From Nocardia sp. NBC_00565 (GTDB lineage: Bacteria > Actinomycetota > Actinomycetes > Mycobacteriales > Mycobacteriaceae), in contig NZ_CP107785.1 of the NCBI RefSeq assembly GCF_036345915.1, forward strand, positions 5,146,001-5,210,000: DNA of 64,000 nt, read 5' to 3'. Of the stretch, positions 49,916 to 58,786 are shown in pieces; within the stretch, counting starts at the first letter, position 1, and each line of letters starts with the position of its first letter. The position numbers were made by a program, and so were the translations under genes. The notes below the pieces were generated by a model. That model saw only the letters and a program-made list of their open reading frames with translations. It was not told where the DNA came from and did no database searches.

Positions 49916-50923
49916 TCAGACCGCCGCGGCGATCCGATCCCCGACCTCGACGGTCGAGGCGGCACCGGTGCGCGAGGCGAGATCCTCGGCTACTGCGGCC
50001 TCGATACGAGCTGCCGCATCGGTATTGCCGAGATGGTTGAGCAGCAATGAAACCGACAGGATCGCGGCCGTCGGGTCGGCCTTGGACTGGCCCGCGATAT
50101 CGGGCGCACTGCCGTGCACCGGCTCGAACATGCTCGGGTTGGTCCCAGAAGCGTCGATATTGCCGCTGGCCGCCAGGCCGATGCCACCGCTGACCGCCGC
50201 CGCCAGATCGGTGATGATGTCGCCGAACAGGTTGTCGGTGACGATCACATCGAAGCGGCCCGGATCGTTCACCATGTGGATGGTCGCGGCGTCGATGTGT
50301 TGGTAGGCGGTCTGCACCTGCGGGAACTCGACCGCGACCTCGTTCACCGTGCGCTGCCACAGCGAACCGGCGAAGGTCAGCACATTGTTCTTGTGCACCA
50401 GGGTCAGGTGCTTGCGGCGGGCCTGCGCCTTGGCGAAGGCGTAACGCACGACGCGCTCGATGCCGAAGCGGGTGTTGGTGCTGACCTCGGTAGCGACCTC
50501 GTGCGGGGTCTGCACCCGGATCGCGCCGCCGGTTCCGGTGTAGGGACCCTCGGTGCCCTCGCGCACGACCACGAAGTCGATATCCGGATTGCCGGCCAGC
50601 GGACTGGTCACGCCCGGGTACAGCTTCGACGGGCGCAGGTTCACGTGGTGATCCAACGCGAAGCGGGTGCGCAGCAGCAGTCCACGCTCGAGCACACCGC
50701 TGGGCACCGATGGATCGCCGATCGCGCCGAGCAGGATCGCGTCGTGCTGCTTCAGCTCGGGCAGCACCGAATCCGGCAGGATCTCACCGGTCGCGTGGTA
50801 ACGGCGGGCGCCCAGGTCGTATTCGGTCGTCTCGACCCCCGGCTGCACCACATCGAGCACCTTGAGCGCCTCGGCGATGACCTCGGGACCGATGCCGTCA
50901 CCGGCGATAACAGCAAGCTTCAT
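49916..50923 (-). CDS. leuB: 3-isopropylmalate dehydrogenase
   Basis: Oxidative decarboxylation step of leucine synthesis. 335 residues from ATG 50923. [20 protein letters not shown] begins the fold. [18 protein letters not shown] and [20 protein letters not shown] hold the metal and substrate residues, and [14 protein letters not shown] is the cofactor loop. It stands apart from leuCD, next to serA, as in mycobacteria. A small inverted repeat (ACAATG/CATTGT, about 50926-50944) overlaps its leader. Confidence 0.96.
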   Translation of the reverse strand: MKLAVIAGDGIGPEVIAEALKVLDVVQPGVETTEYDLGARRYHATGEILPDSVLPELKQHDAILLGAIGDPSVPSGVLERGLLLRTRFALDHHVNLRPSKLYPGVTSPLAGNPDIDFVVVREGTEGPYTGTGGAIRVQTPHEVATEVSTNTRFGIERVVRYAFAKAQARRKHLTLVHKNNVLTFAGSLWQRTVNEVAVEFPQVQTAYQHIDAATIHMVNDPGRFDVIVTDNLFGDIITDLAAAVSGGIGLAASGNIDASGTNPSMFEPVHGSAPDIAGQSKADPTAAILSVSLLLNHLGNTDAAARIEAAVAEDLASRTGAASTVEVGDRIAAAV

Positions 50924-51024
50924 GACAACAATGCTCCGTTCATTGTCGACCGGATCATGCCGGGCGATCAGCACCGTCACGTTACTAGGTGCCTGGTCGC
51001 GGGCGGTCACCGGGCGGATACGCC

Positions 51025-51054
51025 GCGCGCCGCCACCTGCTGGTGACGGCGCGC
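51025..51054 (-). terminator. serA terminator
   Basis: GCGCGCCG pairs with CGGCGCGC, and an inner CACC/GGTG stem closes on a 4-base loop. It lies 42 bases after the serA stop. Confidence 0.7.
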
Positions 51055-51096
51055 CTTGTGATCAGATGCGCCCGAGACGGCCCGGGCGCCGGACGA

Positions 51097-52713
51097 TCAG
51101 AACAGGTCGACCAGGACGATCTTGGCGGCGCCGACGGATTCGGCGATCGCGCTCTGGACGTCGGCGGGAACTTCGCGGTTCACCCGTAGAACCACGGTCG
51201 CGCCTTCCTTGTCCACATCCTGGCTCAGCTGGGCAGCGAGGATATCGATCTCGGCCTCGCCGAGCTTGGTGCCGATCTTGCCGAGCGCACCCGGCCTGTC
51301 GTCGTAGTTCAGCACGGCCAGGTTCAGGCCCTCGGCGCGCATATCGTAGTTGCGGCCGTTGATGTTGACGATCTTCTGCACCTGCTGCGGCTCGGTCAGC
51401 GTGCCTGCCACGTTCAGGGTGCGGCCGTCGCCGAAGACCGCGCGCAGGTCGACCACGCTGCGATGGCTCGGGCTCTCCGAAATCTTGGTGACCTCGGCGG
51501 TGATGCCGCGATCCTTGGCCAGCGCGGGTGCGTTGACGAAGGTGACCGCCGGGCCCTGCCCGTTTTCAGCCTCGACCAGCGCCGAGAAGATGCCGCGCAG
51601 CGCCGAAAGCTCCAGCACCGCGACATCTTGCGCGGCCAGCTCGCCGCGCACCTGCACCTCGACGCTGACCGGCAGCTCGCTGGACTGCGCGCCGAGCAGG
51701 GCACCCTGCTTGCGCACGATCTCCAGCCACGGCGCGACCTCGTCGTTGACCGCACCACCGGTCACGTTCACCGCGCCGGGCACGAATTCGCCGGCCAGCG
51801 CCAGCAGCACGGACTTCGCGACATCGGTGCCCGCCCGGTCCTGCGCCTCCGAGGTGGACGCACCGAGGTGCGGGGTCACCACGACCTGCGGCAGGTCGAA
51901 CAGCGGGCTGTCGGTGCACGGCTCGGTGGCGAATACGTCCAGGCCCGCGCCGCGCACGTGGCCGGACTTGATGGCGTCGGCGAGCGCCTGCTCGTCGACC
52001 AGCCCGCCGCGCGCGGCGTTGACGATGATGACGCCCGGCTTGGTCTTGGCGATGGCTTCCTTGCCGATGATGCCCTTGGTCTCCGGGGTCTTCGGCAGGT
52101 GCACCGAGATCAGGTCGGCGCGCTCGAGCAGTTCGTCCAGGCTCAGCAGCTCGATGCCGAGCTGGGCGGCGCGGGCCGGGGAAACGTAGGGGTCGTAGGC
52201 GATCACCTTGGTTTCGAAGGCGGCCAGGCGCGCGGCGAACAGCTGGCCGATGCGGCCGAGGCCGACGACGCCGACGGTCTTGTCGAAGATCTCGACACCA
52301 TTGAACTTGCTGCGCGCCCAGGTGCGCTCGCGCAGGGTGGCGTCGGCGGCCGGGATCTGGCGGGCCGCGGCCAGCAGCAGCGTGACGGCGTGCTCGGCGG
52401 CGGTGTGGATGTTGGAGGTGGGCGCGTTGACGACCATGACGCCGCGTTCGGTGGCCGCGGGCACATCGACATTGTCGAGGCCGACACCGGCGCGGGCGAC
52501 GATCTTCAGGTTCTTCCCGGCCTCGAGCACCTCGGCGTCGACGGTGGTCGCCGAGCGGACGAGTAGTGCGTCCGCCTCGGGCACCGCGGCGAGCAGTGCC
52601 GGGCGGTCGGGGCCGTCGACCCAGCGAACCTCGACACCGTCACCGAGCGCGTCGACGGTCGACTGGGCGAGCTTGTCGGCGATCAGAACAACAGGACGGC
52701 CTGCTTGGCTCAC
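51097..52713 (-). CDS. serA: D-3-phosphoglycerate dehydrogenase
   Basis: First committed step of serine synthesis. 538 residues, the long (type 1) form with a C-terminal intervening domain and ACT domain. VGVVGLGRIGQLFAARLAAF is the NAD motif. The catalytic residues are in NAARGGLVDEQAL (Arg), ATEPCTDSPLFDL (Glu) and VTPHLGASTSEAQ (His). The ACT domain near GALGKIGTKLGEAEIDILAA mediates serine feedback. GTG 52713 has AGGAG eight bases upstream. Confidence 0.97.
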   Translation of the reverse strand: MSQAGRPVVLIADKLAQSTVDALGDGVEVRWVDGPDRPALLAAVPEADALLVRSATTVDAEVLEAGKNLKIVARAGVGLDNVDVPAATERGVMVVNAPTSNIHTAAEHAVTLLLAAARQIPAADATLRERTWARSKFNGVEIFDKTVGVVGLGRIGQLFAARLAAFETKVIAYDPYVSPARAAQLGIELLSLDELLERADLISVHLPKTPETKGIIGKEAIAKTKPGVIIVNAARGGLVDEQALADAIKSGHVRGAGLDVFATEPCTDSPLFDLPQVVVTPHLGASTSEAQDRAGTDVAKSVLLALAGEFVPGAVNVTGGAVNDEVAPWLEIVRKQGALLGAQSSELPVSVEVQVRGELAAQDVAVLELSALRGIFSALVEAENGQGPAVTFVNAPALAKDRGITAEVTKISESPSHRSVVDLRAVFGDGRTLNVAGTLTEPQQVQKIVNINGRNYDMRAEGLNLAVLNYDDRPGALGKIGTKLGEAEIDILAAQLSQDVDKEGATVVLRVNREVPADVQSAIAESVGAAKIVLVDLF

Positions 52714-52865
52714 TGTGGGGTACTCCTGGGAGGAAAGGGGTCGGCAATTACCGCCAACCAGCTTAGTTGGGCCGGAATCCGCTGCGCTCTACCCCCCGGT
52801 AGGCACCCGCCGTCAACTTCGTGGTGCCGCCACGAGCGGTCGGTTCGCGATGACCCGAACATGAC

Positions 52866-52898
52866 GGAAGGCCCCACACCAGAGGTGCGGGACCTTCC
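52866..52898 (-). terminator. hairpin after the 38-residue peptide gene
   Basis: GGAAGG, CCC and CACC pair with GGTG, GGG and CCTTCC, with two single mismatches and a 3-base loop. It lies 62 bases beyond the peptide stop and before the serA leader, so the peptide is probably its own transcription unit. Confidence 0.6.
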
Positions 52899-52960
52899 CT
52901 CGTCTCGCGCCGCGACGGCGACGCTCGGCGCGGTCGAATTCAGTCGACCGGGAGGTTCAC

Positions 52961-53078
52961 TCAGCCGCCGAAGGAACCCGTCCACAGGGTGTTGAAAATA
53001 CCGTGAAAAGCAGCGCTACCGGTCGAGAACAGGCCGTTCAGGGCAGCGGAACCGGTGTCGATGATAACGGGGATCATG
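52961..53078 (-). CDS. 38-residue hydrophobic peptide with internal repeat
   Basis: ATG 53078 has GAGGAAAT seven bases upstream, a good ribosome-binding site. The product has two near-copies of a TGSAA-[LF]-x-G-[LI]-F motif (TGSAALNGLF and TGSAAFHGIF) and ends in TLWTGSFGG. It has no charged residue after the early Asp (one His lies in the second repeat), no signal peptide and no Cys. A hairpin follows. Small alpha-helical channel peptides of Corynebacterium (PorA/PorH) are similarly short and leader-less, but I see no sequence identity. Function unknown. Confidence 0.6.
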
Positions 53079-53435
53079 AAATTTCCTCTTCGTCGAAAAC
53101 AAATCCAGTCGAACTGGCTGACACATGGCACATCGGGGCCGGAACAAATCCGGTTACGGATTTTGTGATGATAGTGATGCAGCACACACGATCGTTTCAG
53201 TTGTGATCTGGACAACTGACCAGCATGGCCTTGATCAGGCAATACGTGTCCATCCCAGGTCAGAAGCACTTTTTCGTGCTGTAATTAGCACCGCAAACGA
53301 CACTCCCTAAGAAATCTCTGAGAGAATGCCTGAAACCCTCCGAGACCCAATCGAGATAGGTCTCGTAAACTCCGATTCCCGGACCATTTCGGACATATAC
53401 GACAGGATTGCCGCCGATCGAGCGGGGCAGCGGTG
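53079..53435. other. AT-richer intergenic region before the 38-residue peptide
   Basis: About 357 bases, clearly lower in GC than the surroundings, especially 53130-53420. It contains an inverted repeat GTGCT-6-AGCAC (53276-53291) and must hold the peptide promoter on the minus strand. No other gene is convincing. Confidence 0.45.
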
Positions 53436-54950
53436 TTATTCCGCGCGATACGTCAGGTACGGCCGGGCCAGGATCAGCGCGACGGCGAGCACGGCGCTGC
53501 CGAAATAGACCGGAAGCAGATGGATGAACGCGGTGTAGTGGATGAAGAAGTGGATCACCAGCGCACTGGCCGATCCGGCGACGGTCGCCCCGAGCAGCGT
53601 CCACCACACCCAGGCCTCGCCCTGCCGCCAGCCCCAGAGCCCGAGCAGCACGATCGCCACTGCCGTTGCCATCAGCGCGCCGCCGAATCCGGCGCGATCG
53701 TGGGCGATGAACGGCAGCAGGTGCGGGTTGGCGGCCCGCAGGGTCGCGGCGTCGGTGTGCATGAACTGCAGATCCGTCGGGACGAACACCACGGTGAGCC
53801 CGACGGTCGAGATGACAACACCGCCGATGAACACGCCGACACCTACCGCGACCATCAGCAGCTGACCCACCAGAGCGCGCCGGCGAACCTGTTCCGGGCA
53901 CTCCGGTGGCACCGTCCAATGCGGTCTGGTCGGCTTATGCCATACCGCGAGCAGGAACATGGGGAACAGCACCACCGCCACCGCCACGTGCAGCGGTTCG
54001 ACGAAGCCGATCACCAGGAAGTAGAACAGCGTCGGGAATCCGATCAGCCCGGACAGTAGATACGCGTTGCGCGCCCAGACCCGGCCCAGCCGAATCCCGC
54101 CCCACGCCAGACCGGTGTACAGCGCGCCGATGGCGATCATGTTGCCCGCCATGGTGATTCGATCGTGCTGTAGGAAATGCACCAGGTGGTGGTTGATCTC
54201 GTGCAGTCCGTCGACATCGGTGCCGAGATAGTCGCGGTCGTACCAGAGCAGCACCGGGCCCAAAGTGATTGCCGCCGCGCCGATTCCGGCGACGATCATG
54301 CCGATGCCGACGAGCAGGCCCCAGCACCAGGCGGGCCACCGGCGTGGGTCGAGCGGAACGTCGCGCAGGTTCGGCGGCGGTGGTGCGGTTGGTTGCGCCG
54401 CCTCGATGACCCGGTTGAACCAGCTCGGCCCGGCGGCGATCAGGACCTCGGGTGTCGCGAGCACCATGCCGACCGGGTCCGCCAGGGCCGTCACCGCGGC
54501 GGCGATATCGGGTTCGGTCAGGTAGCGCCGGTCGACGGGTTCGCCGACGATCACCTCGTCCACGTGGGACTCCAGCTCGACGCCCACCTCAGCATCGGTG
54601 ACGAGCGCGATCACGCGACACCGCCGCTCGCGGGCAGCGGTACGCACCTTCTCGACATCATCACGTCCAACCGGCCCGACTTCGACCACTCCGGCCCCCT
54701 GCACCGGCAGCACCCGGATCGCGTCGCGCGCGACCTCGACCGGAACCGTCGCCCCGAACCGCTCGGCCCACTCGGCGGGCAACTCCGGATGGTCGAACGC
54801 CCGCGCGATCACCCGCCCACCACCCGGCAGCGCAACCAGACCGCCGAGCAATCGCAACGCCAGTCGCTGCGCGCGTCGCTCCCCGACCACAGCATTCGCC
54901 ATCGGACGCAACGGGTGATAGGTCCAGTCCGGCACGTCACCCATCGTCAC
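53436..54950 (-). CDS. multi-pass membrane protein with N-terminal soluble domain
   Basis: 504 residues. Residues 1-190 are soluble and begin WTYHPLRPMANAVVGERRAQRLALRLLGGL, which resembles the N-terminal segment of class 2 dihydroorotate dehydrogenases. Residues 205-500 contain about eight membrane helices. A His-rich loop, LHEINHHLVHFLQHDR, lies between helices 1 and 2, with more His near HFFIHYTAFIHLLP. Such clusters can bind metal or heme. I do not recognise the whole protein, and enzyme activity is doubtful because the DHODH catalytic motifs are not visible. Confidence 0.72.
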   Translation of the reverse strand: MTMGDVPDWTYHPLRPMANAVVGERRAQRLALRLLGGLVALPGGGRVIARAFDHPELPAEWAERFGATVPVEVARDAIRVLPVQGAGVVEVGPVGRDDVEKVRTAARERRCRVIALVTDAEVGVELESHVDEVIVGEPVDRRYLTEPDIAAAVTALADPVGMVLATPEVLIAAGPSWFNRVIEAAQPTAPPPPNLRDVPLDPRRWPAWCWGLLVGIGMIVAGIGAAAITLGPVLLWYDRDYLGTDVDGLHEINHHLVHFLQHDRITMAGNMIAIGALYTGLAWGGIRLGRVWARNAYLLSGLIGFPTLFYFLVIGFVEPLHVAVAVVLFPMFLLAVWHKPTRPHWTVPPECPEQVRRRALVGQLLMVAVGVGVFIGGVVISTVGLTVVFVPTDLQFMHTDAATLRAANPHLLPFIAHDRAGFGGALMATAVAIVLLGLWGWRQGEAWVWWTLLGATVAGSASALVIHFFIHYTAFIHLLPVYFGSAVLAVALILARPYLTYRAE

Positions 54951-54980
54951 ACACCCGACCGGCGTCCCGCGCGACCGCAG

Positions 54981-55472
54981 TTATCGCGGCAACACGTCGG
55001 TTTCGACGAGAAAGACCGGATGTGTGCGTGCCGCGCGATCAAAGTCGGCGAGCGGTGCGTCCACCTCGAGATCCAGGTACGGCAAAACGAAGAAGCGCCG
55101 ATACAAGCGGACGATAGGCCGCGGTATTCCGGGCGGCCCTGCCCGAACCGCACTCCGCAGCACCGGCGCGGCCGCATCGATCGGCAGTTCCGCAGCACGG
55201 ATCGACTCGACCCGCCGACCGCGCCGCAATGTCGCGGCACCATGCGCGGCGCGCAGATTGCGCACCCAGTTGACGACACCGTAGGACGCGACCAGATACC
55301 GCTTACCGTCGAAACCGAAGACGGCAAGCGGGGTTTCGATGGTCCGCCCGCTCTTGCGGCCGCGCACGCCGAGCACGGCGAAGGTGCCGATCGGCACCCC
55401 GACTCGCACCAGCCACGCGGTGATCCGATTGCTGATCCGCACCAGCGCCCCGACGTGGTACTGCTTGGCCAT
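54981..55472 (-). CDS. nitroreductase-family deazaflavin-dependent oxidoreductase (Ddn-like)
   Basis: 163 residues from ATG 55472. GTFAVLGVRGRKSGRTIETPL and RYLVASYGVVNWVRNLRAA are the signature of the Ddn/FDOR-B family, which uses F420H2 to reduce quinones and, in M. tuberculosis, activates nitroimidazole prodrugs. The split barrel is complete. It is 30 bases after the membrane protein's start, in the same direction. The natural substrate is unknown. Confidence 0.88.
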   Translation of the reverse strand: MAKQYHVGALVRISNRITAWLVRVGVPIGTFAVLGVRGRKSGRTIETPLAVFGFDGKRYLVASYGVVNWVRNLRAAHGAATLRRGRRVESIRAAELPIDAAAPVLRSAVRAGPPGIPRPIVRLYRRFFVLPYLDLEVDAPLADFDRAARTHPVFLVETDVLPR

Positions 55473-55708
55473 ACTTCGATGGTCCGCGCCCCCTCCGCCG
55501 CGGGCAACCTCCGCGAAACGGGCGGTCGCGGCCGAGTTCGATCGTGTGGCGGATGCTTTCCCGAAGACACCGGATCGCGATCTCGATCGTCTGCGTGAGA
55601 TCACCGCCGCTTTCTTCCGCAAGGAATCGCTGGTGGCCGGAAATGGGCGGCAGCGCCTCGGGACTCGCCCGCGCTGGGGCGGTGATCACGTCGCAGCCCA
55701 GCGCCGCG

Positions 55709-56203
55709 CTATGACTCGGCGACTGCCGATGCGTAGGCCTGGGCCAGTCGTTCGGTCGCTGTGAGCTGGTCGGGATTCGGTCGCGGGATCCCGAGGTGGG
55801 ACTCTCGCAGCTCGTCCATGAACTCGGCCCACAGCTGCGGGCCGCCCTGCTCCAGCAGTTCGGCGCGCACGCGCAGGCGTTTGGTCGTCGGCCGATGCCG
55901 CAGCCCCCACGCGCCGAGCTGCGCCATGATCGGCACCAGCTGGATCGCGGGCTCGGTCAGCCGGTACTCGGCCTTCTGACCCGGACGGGTGTCCTCGCGG
56001 CTGAGCAGTCCGGCCGCGACCAGGCGCTTGAGCCGATCCGAGAGGATATTCGACGCGATCCCCTCCTCCGATCCGGCCAGCAGCTCGCGGAAGTGGCGGC
56101 GGTTACCGAACATCACGTCGCGCAGCACCAGCAGCGTCCACCGATCGCCGATCACCTCGATGGTCGCGTTGATCGGGCAACCCGAGCGTCCGTCGTCGCG
56201 CAT
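55709..56203 (-). CDS. HxlR family transcriptional regulator
   Basis: 164 residues from ATG 56203, with AAGGAG six bases upstream. GCPINATIEVIGDRWTLLVLRDVMFG and FRELLAGSEEGIASNILSDRLKRL are the HxlR winged helix, with the sensing Cys position near the start (CPI). Such proteins often sense reactive aldehydes or quinones through this Cys. It is divergent from a DHFR-like remnant across GATTGCA-type palindromes, so it probably controlled that gene and itself. Confidence 0.92.
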   Translation of the reverse strand: MRDDGRSGCPINATIEVIGDRWTLLVLRDVMFGNRRHFRELLAGSEEGIASNILSDRLKRLVAAGLLSREDTRPGQKAEYRLTEPAIQLVPIMAQLGAWGLRHRPTTKRLRVRAELLEQGGPQLWAEFMDELRESHLGIPRPNPDQLTATERLAQAYASAVAES

Positions 56204-56282
56204 GTGGTGCTCCTTCGCCAGCAAAAAGTTCCGAACTACTGATTGCAATATACAACCAGTTGCGGCTACGCTGCCCACAAGC

Positions 56283-56299
56283 GATTGCAAAATGCAATC
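56283..56299. promoter_or_regulatory. HxlR operator candidate
   Basis: GATTGCA-AAA-TGCAATC is a perfect 7-bp-armed palindrome. A second half-copy, GATTGCAATATACAACC, lies about 43 bases to the left (56241-56257), closer to the HxlR start. Paired sites of this kind in an HxlR divergent promoter suggest dimer binding on both promoters. Confidence 0.6.
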
Positions 56300-56319
56300 A
56301 GATCAGAAAAGAGCGGATC

Positions 56320-56555
56320 ATGGCCGAGTTGCGCGTACACAACCTCGCGATCTCCCTGGACGGATACGTCGCGGGCCCCGACCAGGGACCCGACAACCCG
56401 ATCGGTGCGGGCGGTATGCGCCTGCACGAGTGGGTGTTCGCCAGCCGATACGGCCGCGAGATGAGCGGCGCAGAAGGCGGCACGGAAGGCGTCGACAACG
56501 ACTACCTCACCGCGGGTGATGAACGAATAACGTCACCTTCACCAAGATCGGCTGA
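56320..56555 (+). pseudogene. DHFR-family reductase, internally deleted and frameshifted
   Basis: From ATG 56320 the frame reads LRVHNLAISLDGYVAGPDQG and continues through GMRLHEWVFASRYGREM, an intact N-terminus of the RibD C-terminal/DHFR-like family. After about codon 65 the likeness stops. The next bases in a shifted frame encode NVTFTKIG and then TGA (56553-56555), the usual C-terminus of the same family. About 110 residues of the middle are missing, and the two ends are out of frame. The neighbouring HxlR gene is intact. Confidence 0.7.
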
Positions 56556-56575
56556 ACTACCCCCGGAAACGCGAA

Positions 56576-56607
56576 GAGGCTCGCACCCCCTGCCGGGTGC
56601 GAGCCTC
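56576..56607. terminator. bidirectional terminator between DHFR remnant and cspA
   Basis: GAGGCTCGCACCC and GGGTGCGAGCCTC form a perfect 13-bp stem with a 6-base loop. It lies 18 bases beyond the cspA stop. Confidence 0.85.
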
Positions 56608-56625
56608 CCAATAAGTCACGCTTGA

Positions 56626-56829
56626 TCAGATAGCGCGGACGTCCTGGGCCTGCGGACCCTTCTGGCCCTGGCCGATCTCGAACTCCACGCGCTGGCCCTC
56701 TTCGAGGGACCGGAAACCCGAGCCGGAAACGGCCGAGTAATGCACGAAGACGTCAGGGCCGCCTCCGTCTTGAGCGATAAAGCCGAAGCCCTTTTCGCTG
56801 TTGAACCACTTCACACTGCCTTGAGCCAT
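56626..56829 (-). CDS. cspA: cold shock protein
   Basis: 67 residues. The RNA-binding motifs KGFGFIAQD (RNP1) and DVFVHYSAV (RNP2) are intact in a standard five-strand OB fold. It binds single-stranded RNA and DNA as a chaperone. The 360-base upstream gap may include a long 5' leader of the kind that makes csp mRNAs cold-responsive. Confidence 0.95.
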   Translation of the reverse strand: MAQGSVKWFNSEKGFGFIAQDGGGPDVFVHYSAVSGSGFRSLEEGQRVEFEIGQGQKGPQAQDVRAI

Positions 56830-57191
56830 GTTCTTTACTTCTTACTTCCTGTTGATGAGCCGAGCAGATCACTTCGATGAGCCCGGTCTCGTGATCAACA
56901 ATGCCATCATCCGACAAATCCGGCCACATACAGCAGCGGCGACTGTGAGCAAACTGACGTTCGTTCGGCGCTGTGGTCGCCGCCTCCAGCGGCATTCCGC
57001 AAGGGCCCGCTACCCTGATCCCGCTGCGGCTCAGCTCGACACATCGGCCGGTCAGGGCACATTTCCGGCAACCGGGAACTACCCGGGCGGCCACCCAGCA
57101 ACCGCCCGCACACAGACGCGGTGCGAGAACCCTAAGAATGTGCAAAGAAAATACGCCCGCCCTAGGATTCATGCATCCTAAACGGTTGGTT
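56830..57191. other. intergenic region upstream of cspA
   Basis: About 362 bases between cspA and the TetR gene. It must hold the cspA promoter and leader. A CCGGGAACTACCCGG hairpin lies near 57076-57090. I see no gene. Confidence 0.45.
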
Positions 57192-57953
57192 TCATGACCG
57201 CGACGAGTTCGCTCGGCGAATCGAGGCCGCGACACCGTCGAGGACGAGTTCGAGACCGAAGGTGAAATCGGCGTCCGGCTCCTCGGGCGCGACCTCGAAG
57301 ACGTTCGAGGCGAACAGCTGGGCCGCGTCCGGGAATCGGTCCGGGTCGACGAGCCGGACCAGATCGCGGCCGTAGTTCTGCTCGACCTGGGTTTGGTCGA
57401 GACCCGCTGCGCGACTGCCCTGTTCGAGTTCGCTGGCCAAGCTGAAGGCCTGGCGAACATATCCGCTGACCACCGTGATCACGCCGATTTTGGCGGCCCA
57501 GTCCAGATCGGTGTCACGCAGGTTGCGCAGGCCCGCGTCCATCCAGGCGATGGCGTTCGGGCCGCGCGGCGGGCCGGTGGTCGGCAGCTGGGTCAGCCAG
57601 GGACGACGCTGGAAGATCGCTCGTTGCGCCGAGGCCCAGCGACGCAGACCGGTGCGCCAATCCCCTTGCGGGCCTGTCTGTTCGGCGTACTCGGCCGGAC
57701 CGAAACCCAAATCGGACATCAGCACGATCAGTTCGTCCTTGGAGCCGATGTAGCGGTACAGCGACATGGGCGTGACGTGCAAGGCCGCGGCGATCTTCGG
57801 CAAGGTCGCGCCGGGCAGGCCGTGCTGGTCGGCGAGCGCCACGGCCATGCCGACGACGCGGTCCACGTCGAGCTCGGCGGGGCGGCCGAGGCGCGTGCCG
57901 CTCGGCAGACGCCACAGCCGGACGAGCTGGTCGGGCAGCTTCGGTGCGACCAT
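57192..57953 (-). CDS. TetR family repressor
   Basis: 253 residues from ATG 57953. The DNA-binding helices are TLPKIAAALHVTPMSLYRYI, followed by SKDELIVLMSD. The C-terminal part (residues 95-250) is of the tetracycline-repressor-like type. In-frame ATGs at 58001 and 58022 exist, but the latter would place coding sequence across the palindromes at 58004-58029. A leaderless start at 58001, nine bases after a TATACT box, remains possible. The divergent membrane-protein gene is the likely target. Confidence 0.88.
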   Translation of the reverse strand: MVAPKLPDQLVRLWRLPSGTRLGRPAELDVDRVVGMAVALADQHGLPGATLPKIAAALHVTPMSLYRYIGSKDELIVLMSDLGFGPAEYAEQTGPQGDWRTGLRRWASAQRAIFQRRPWLTQLPTTGPPRGPNAIAWMDAGLRNLRDTDLDWAAKIGVITVVSGYVRQAFSLASELEQGSRAAGLDQTQVEQNYGRDLVRLVDPDRFPDAAQLFASNVFEVAPEEPDADFTFGLELVLDGVAASIRRANSSRS

Positions 57954-58003
57954 GGTTCGAACAGCCTCCTCGCAGGTCACCGGGTCGACGAACTTTAGCA
58001 TTC

Positions 58004-58029
58004 GACTTATAGTATAAGTCATATACTAT
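58004..58029. promoter_or_regulatory. overlapping TetR operators
   Basis: Two perfect palindromes overlap: GACTTAT-AGT-ATAAGTC (58004-58020) and ATAGTATA-5-TATACTAT (58009-58029). They lie in the divergent spacer between the TetR gene and the membrane-protein gene. A -10-like TATACT on the minus strand lies inside, so binding would block the repressor's own promoter. Confidence 0.65.
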
Positions 58030-58102
58030 CTAGGGCAGACTCCCGAGTCGACGGAAGTCCCCGCTCTCGCCGCAGTAGGCGGCCCTCGGAAAGCGAGAAC
58101 AT

Positions 58103-58786
58103 ATGGACGCCAACGCCGTACAGCGCACCGCCGGGATCACGGGACTGGTCGCGGCCATCCTGATGCTGGTCGAGTTGCCGCTGTATTTCGTCTACGACGG
58201 AGCGCCGCCGGACTCGAATGTGTTGACCCGCAGTCTGTTCGGCCTGCTCGGTTTGACGCTGCTCATCGTCTTCATCTCGGGCCTCGGGTACCTGCTGCGG
58301 CAGACCGCGTACGAATGGGCGGGCGGGCTCGCCGCGACGGCCGGATTGCTCTGGCTGGCAGTCGAATTCGTATCGTTGGGGCTCGAGGTCGGTGCGGTGA
58401 TCCAGTCACCCGAACCGATCGATCCGACCATTGCGGTCAGCGGCACCTACATCCTGTACGGAACGGTTTCGCGACTGCCGCAAGCCTTGTTCATGGGGAC
58501 GGTGGGATTCGTGGTGCTGCGGGCCGCTGTGCTGCCGCGCCGGATCGGCTGGTCGGCGGCGGTGCTCACGGTGATCAACCTCGCGTTCGTGCCGTCGCTG
58601 TTCTTCGGGAATACGCCGGCGAACTTCTATGCGGCCAATGGGTGGGGCACGACCGCGACAATGGGCGGGATCACCATGCTGTGGTTCCTGGCGGTGGGAA
58701 TCAGCATGGCGCGCCGTCGGTCACCCAGCCCCGCCATGGTGCCCGGCACACCGGCCCACCTTGTAGCTAGCCGACGAACTGCATGA
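58103..58786 (+). CDS. multi-pass membrane protein (DUF4386-like)
   Basis: 227 residues with six predicted helices, beginning TAGITGLVAAILMLVELPLYF, and a short basic C-terminus. The overall pattern resembles DUF4386-type proteins. ATG 58103 is the first start, preceded by GGAAAGCGAGAA. It is divergent from the TetR gene across its operators, so it is probably the regulated gene. Its last 20 bases overlap the end of the VOC remnant on the other strand. Confidence 0.75.
   Translation: MDANAVQRTAGITGLVAAILMLVELPLYFVYDGAPPDSNVLTRSLFGLLGLTLLIVFISGLGYLLRQTAYEWAGGLAATAGLLWLAVEFVSLGLEVGAVIQSPEPIDPTIAVSGTYILYGTVSRLPQALFMGTVGFVVLRAAVLPRRIGWSAAVLTVINLAFVPSLFFGNTPANFYAANGWGTTATMGGITMLWFLAVGISMARRRSPSPAMVPGTPAHLVASRRTA

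Noticed and set aside
53260..53919. A 219-codon minus-strand ORF overlapping the end of the membrane protein
   Set aside because: It lies mostly in another frame of the intact 504-residue membrane protein and has Arg/Gly-rich shadow composition.
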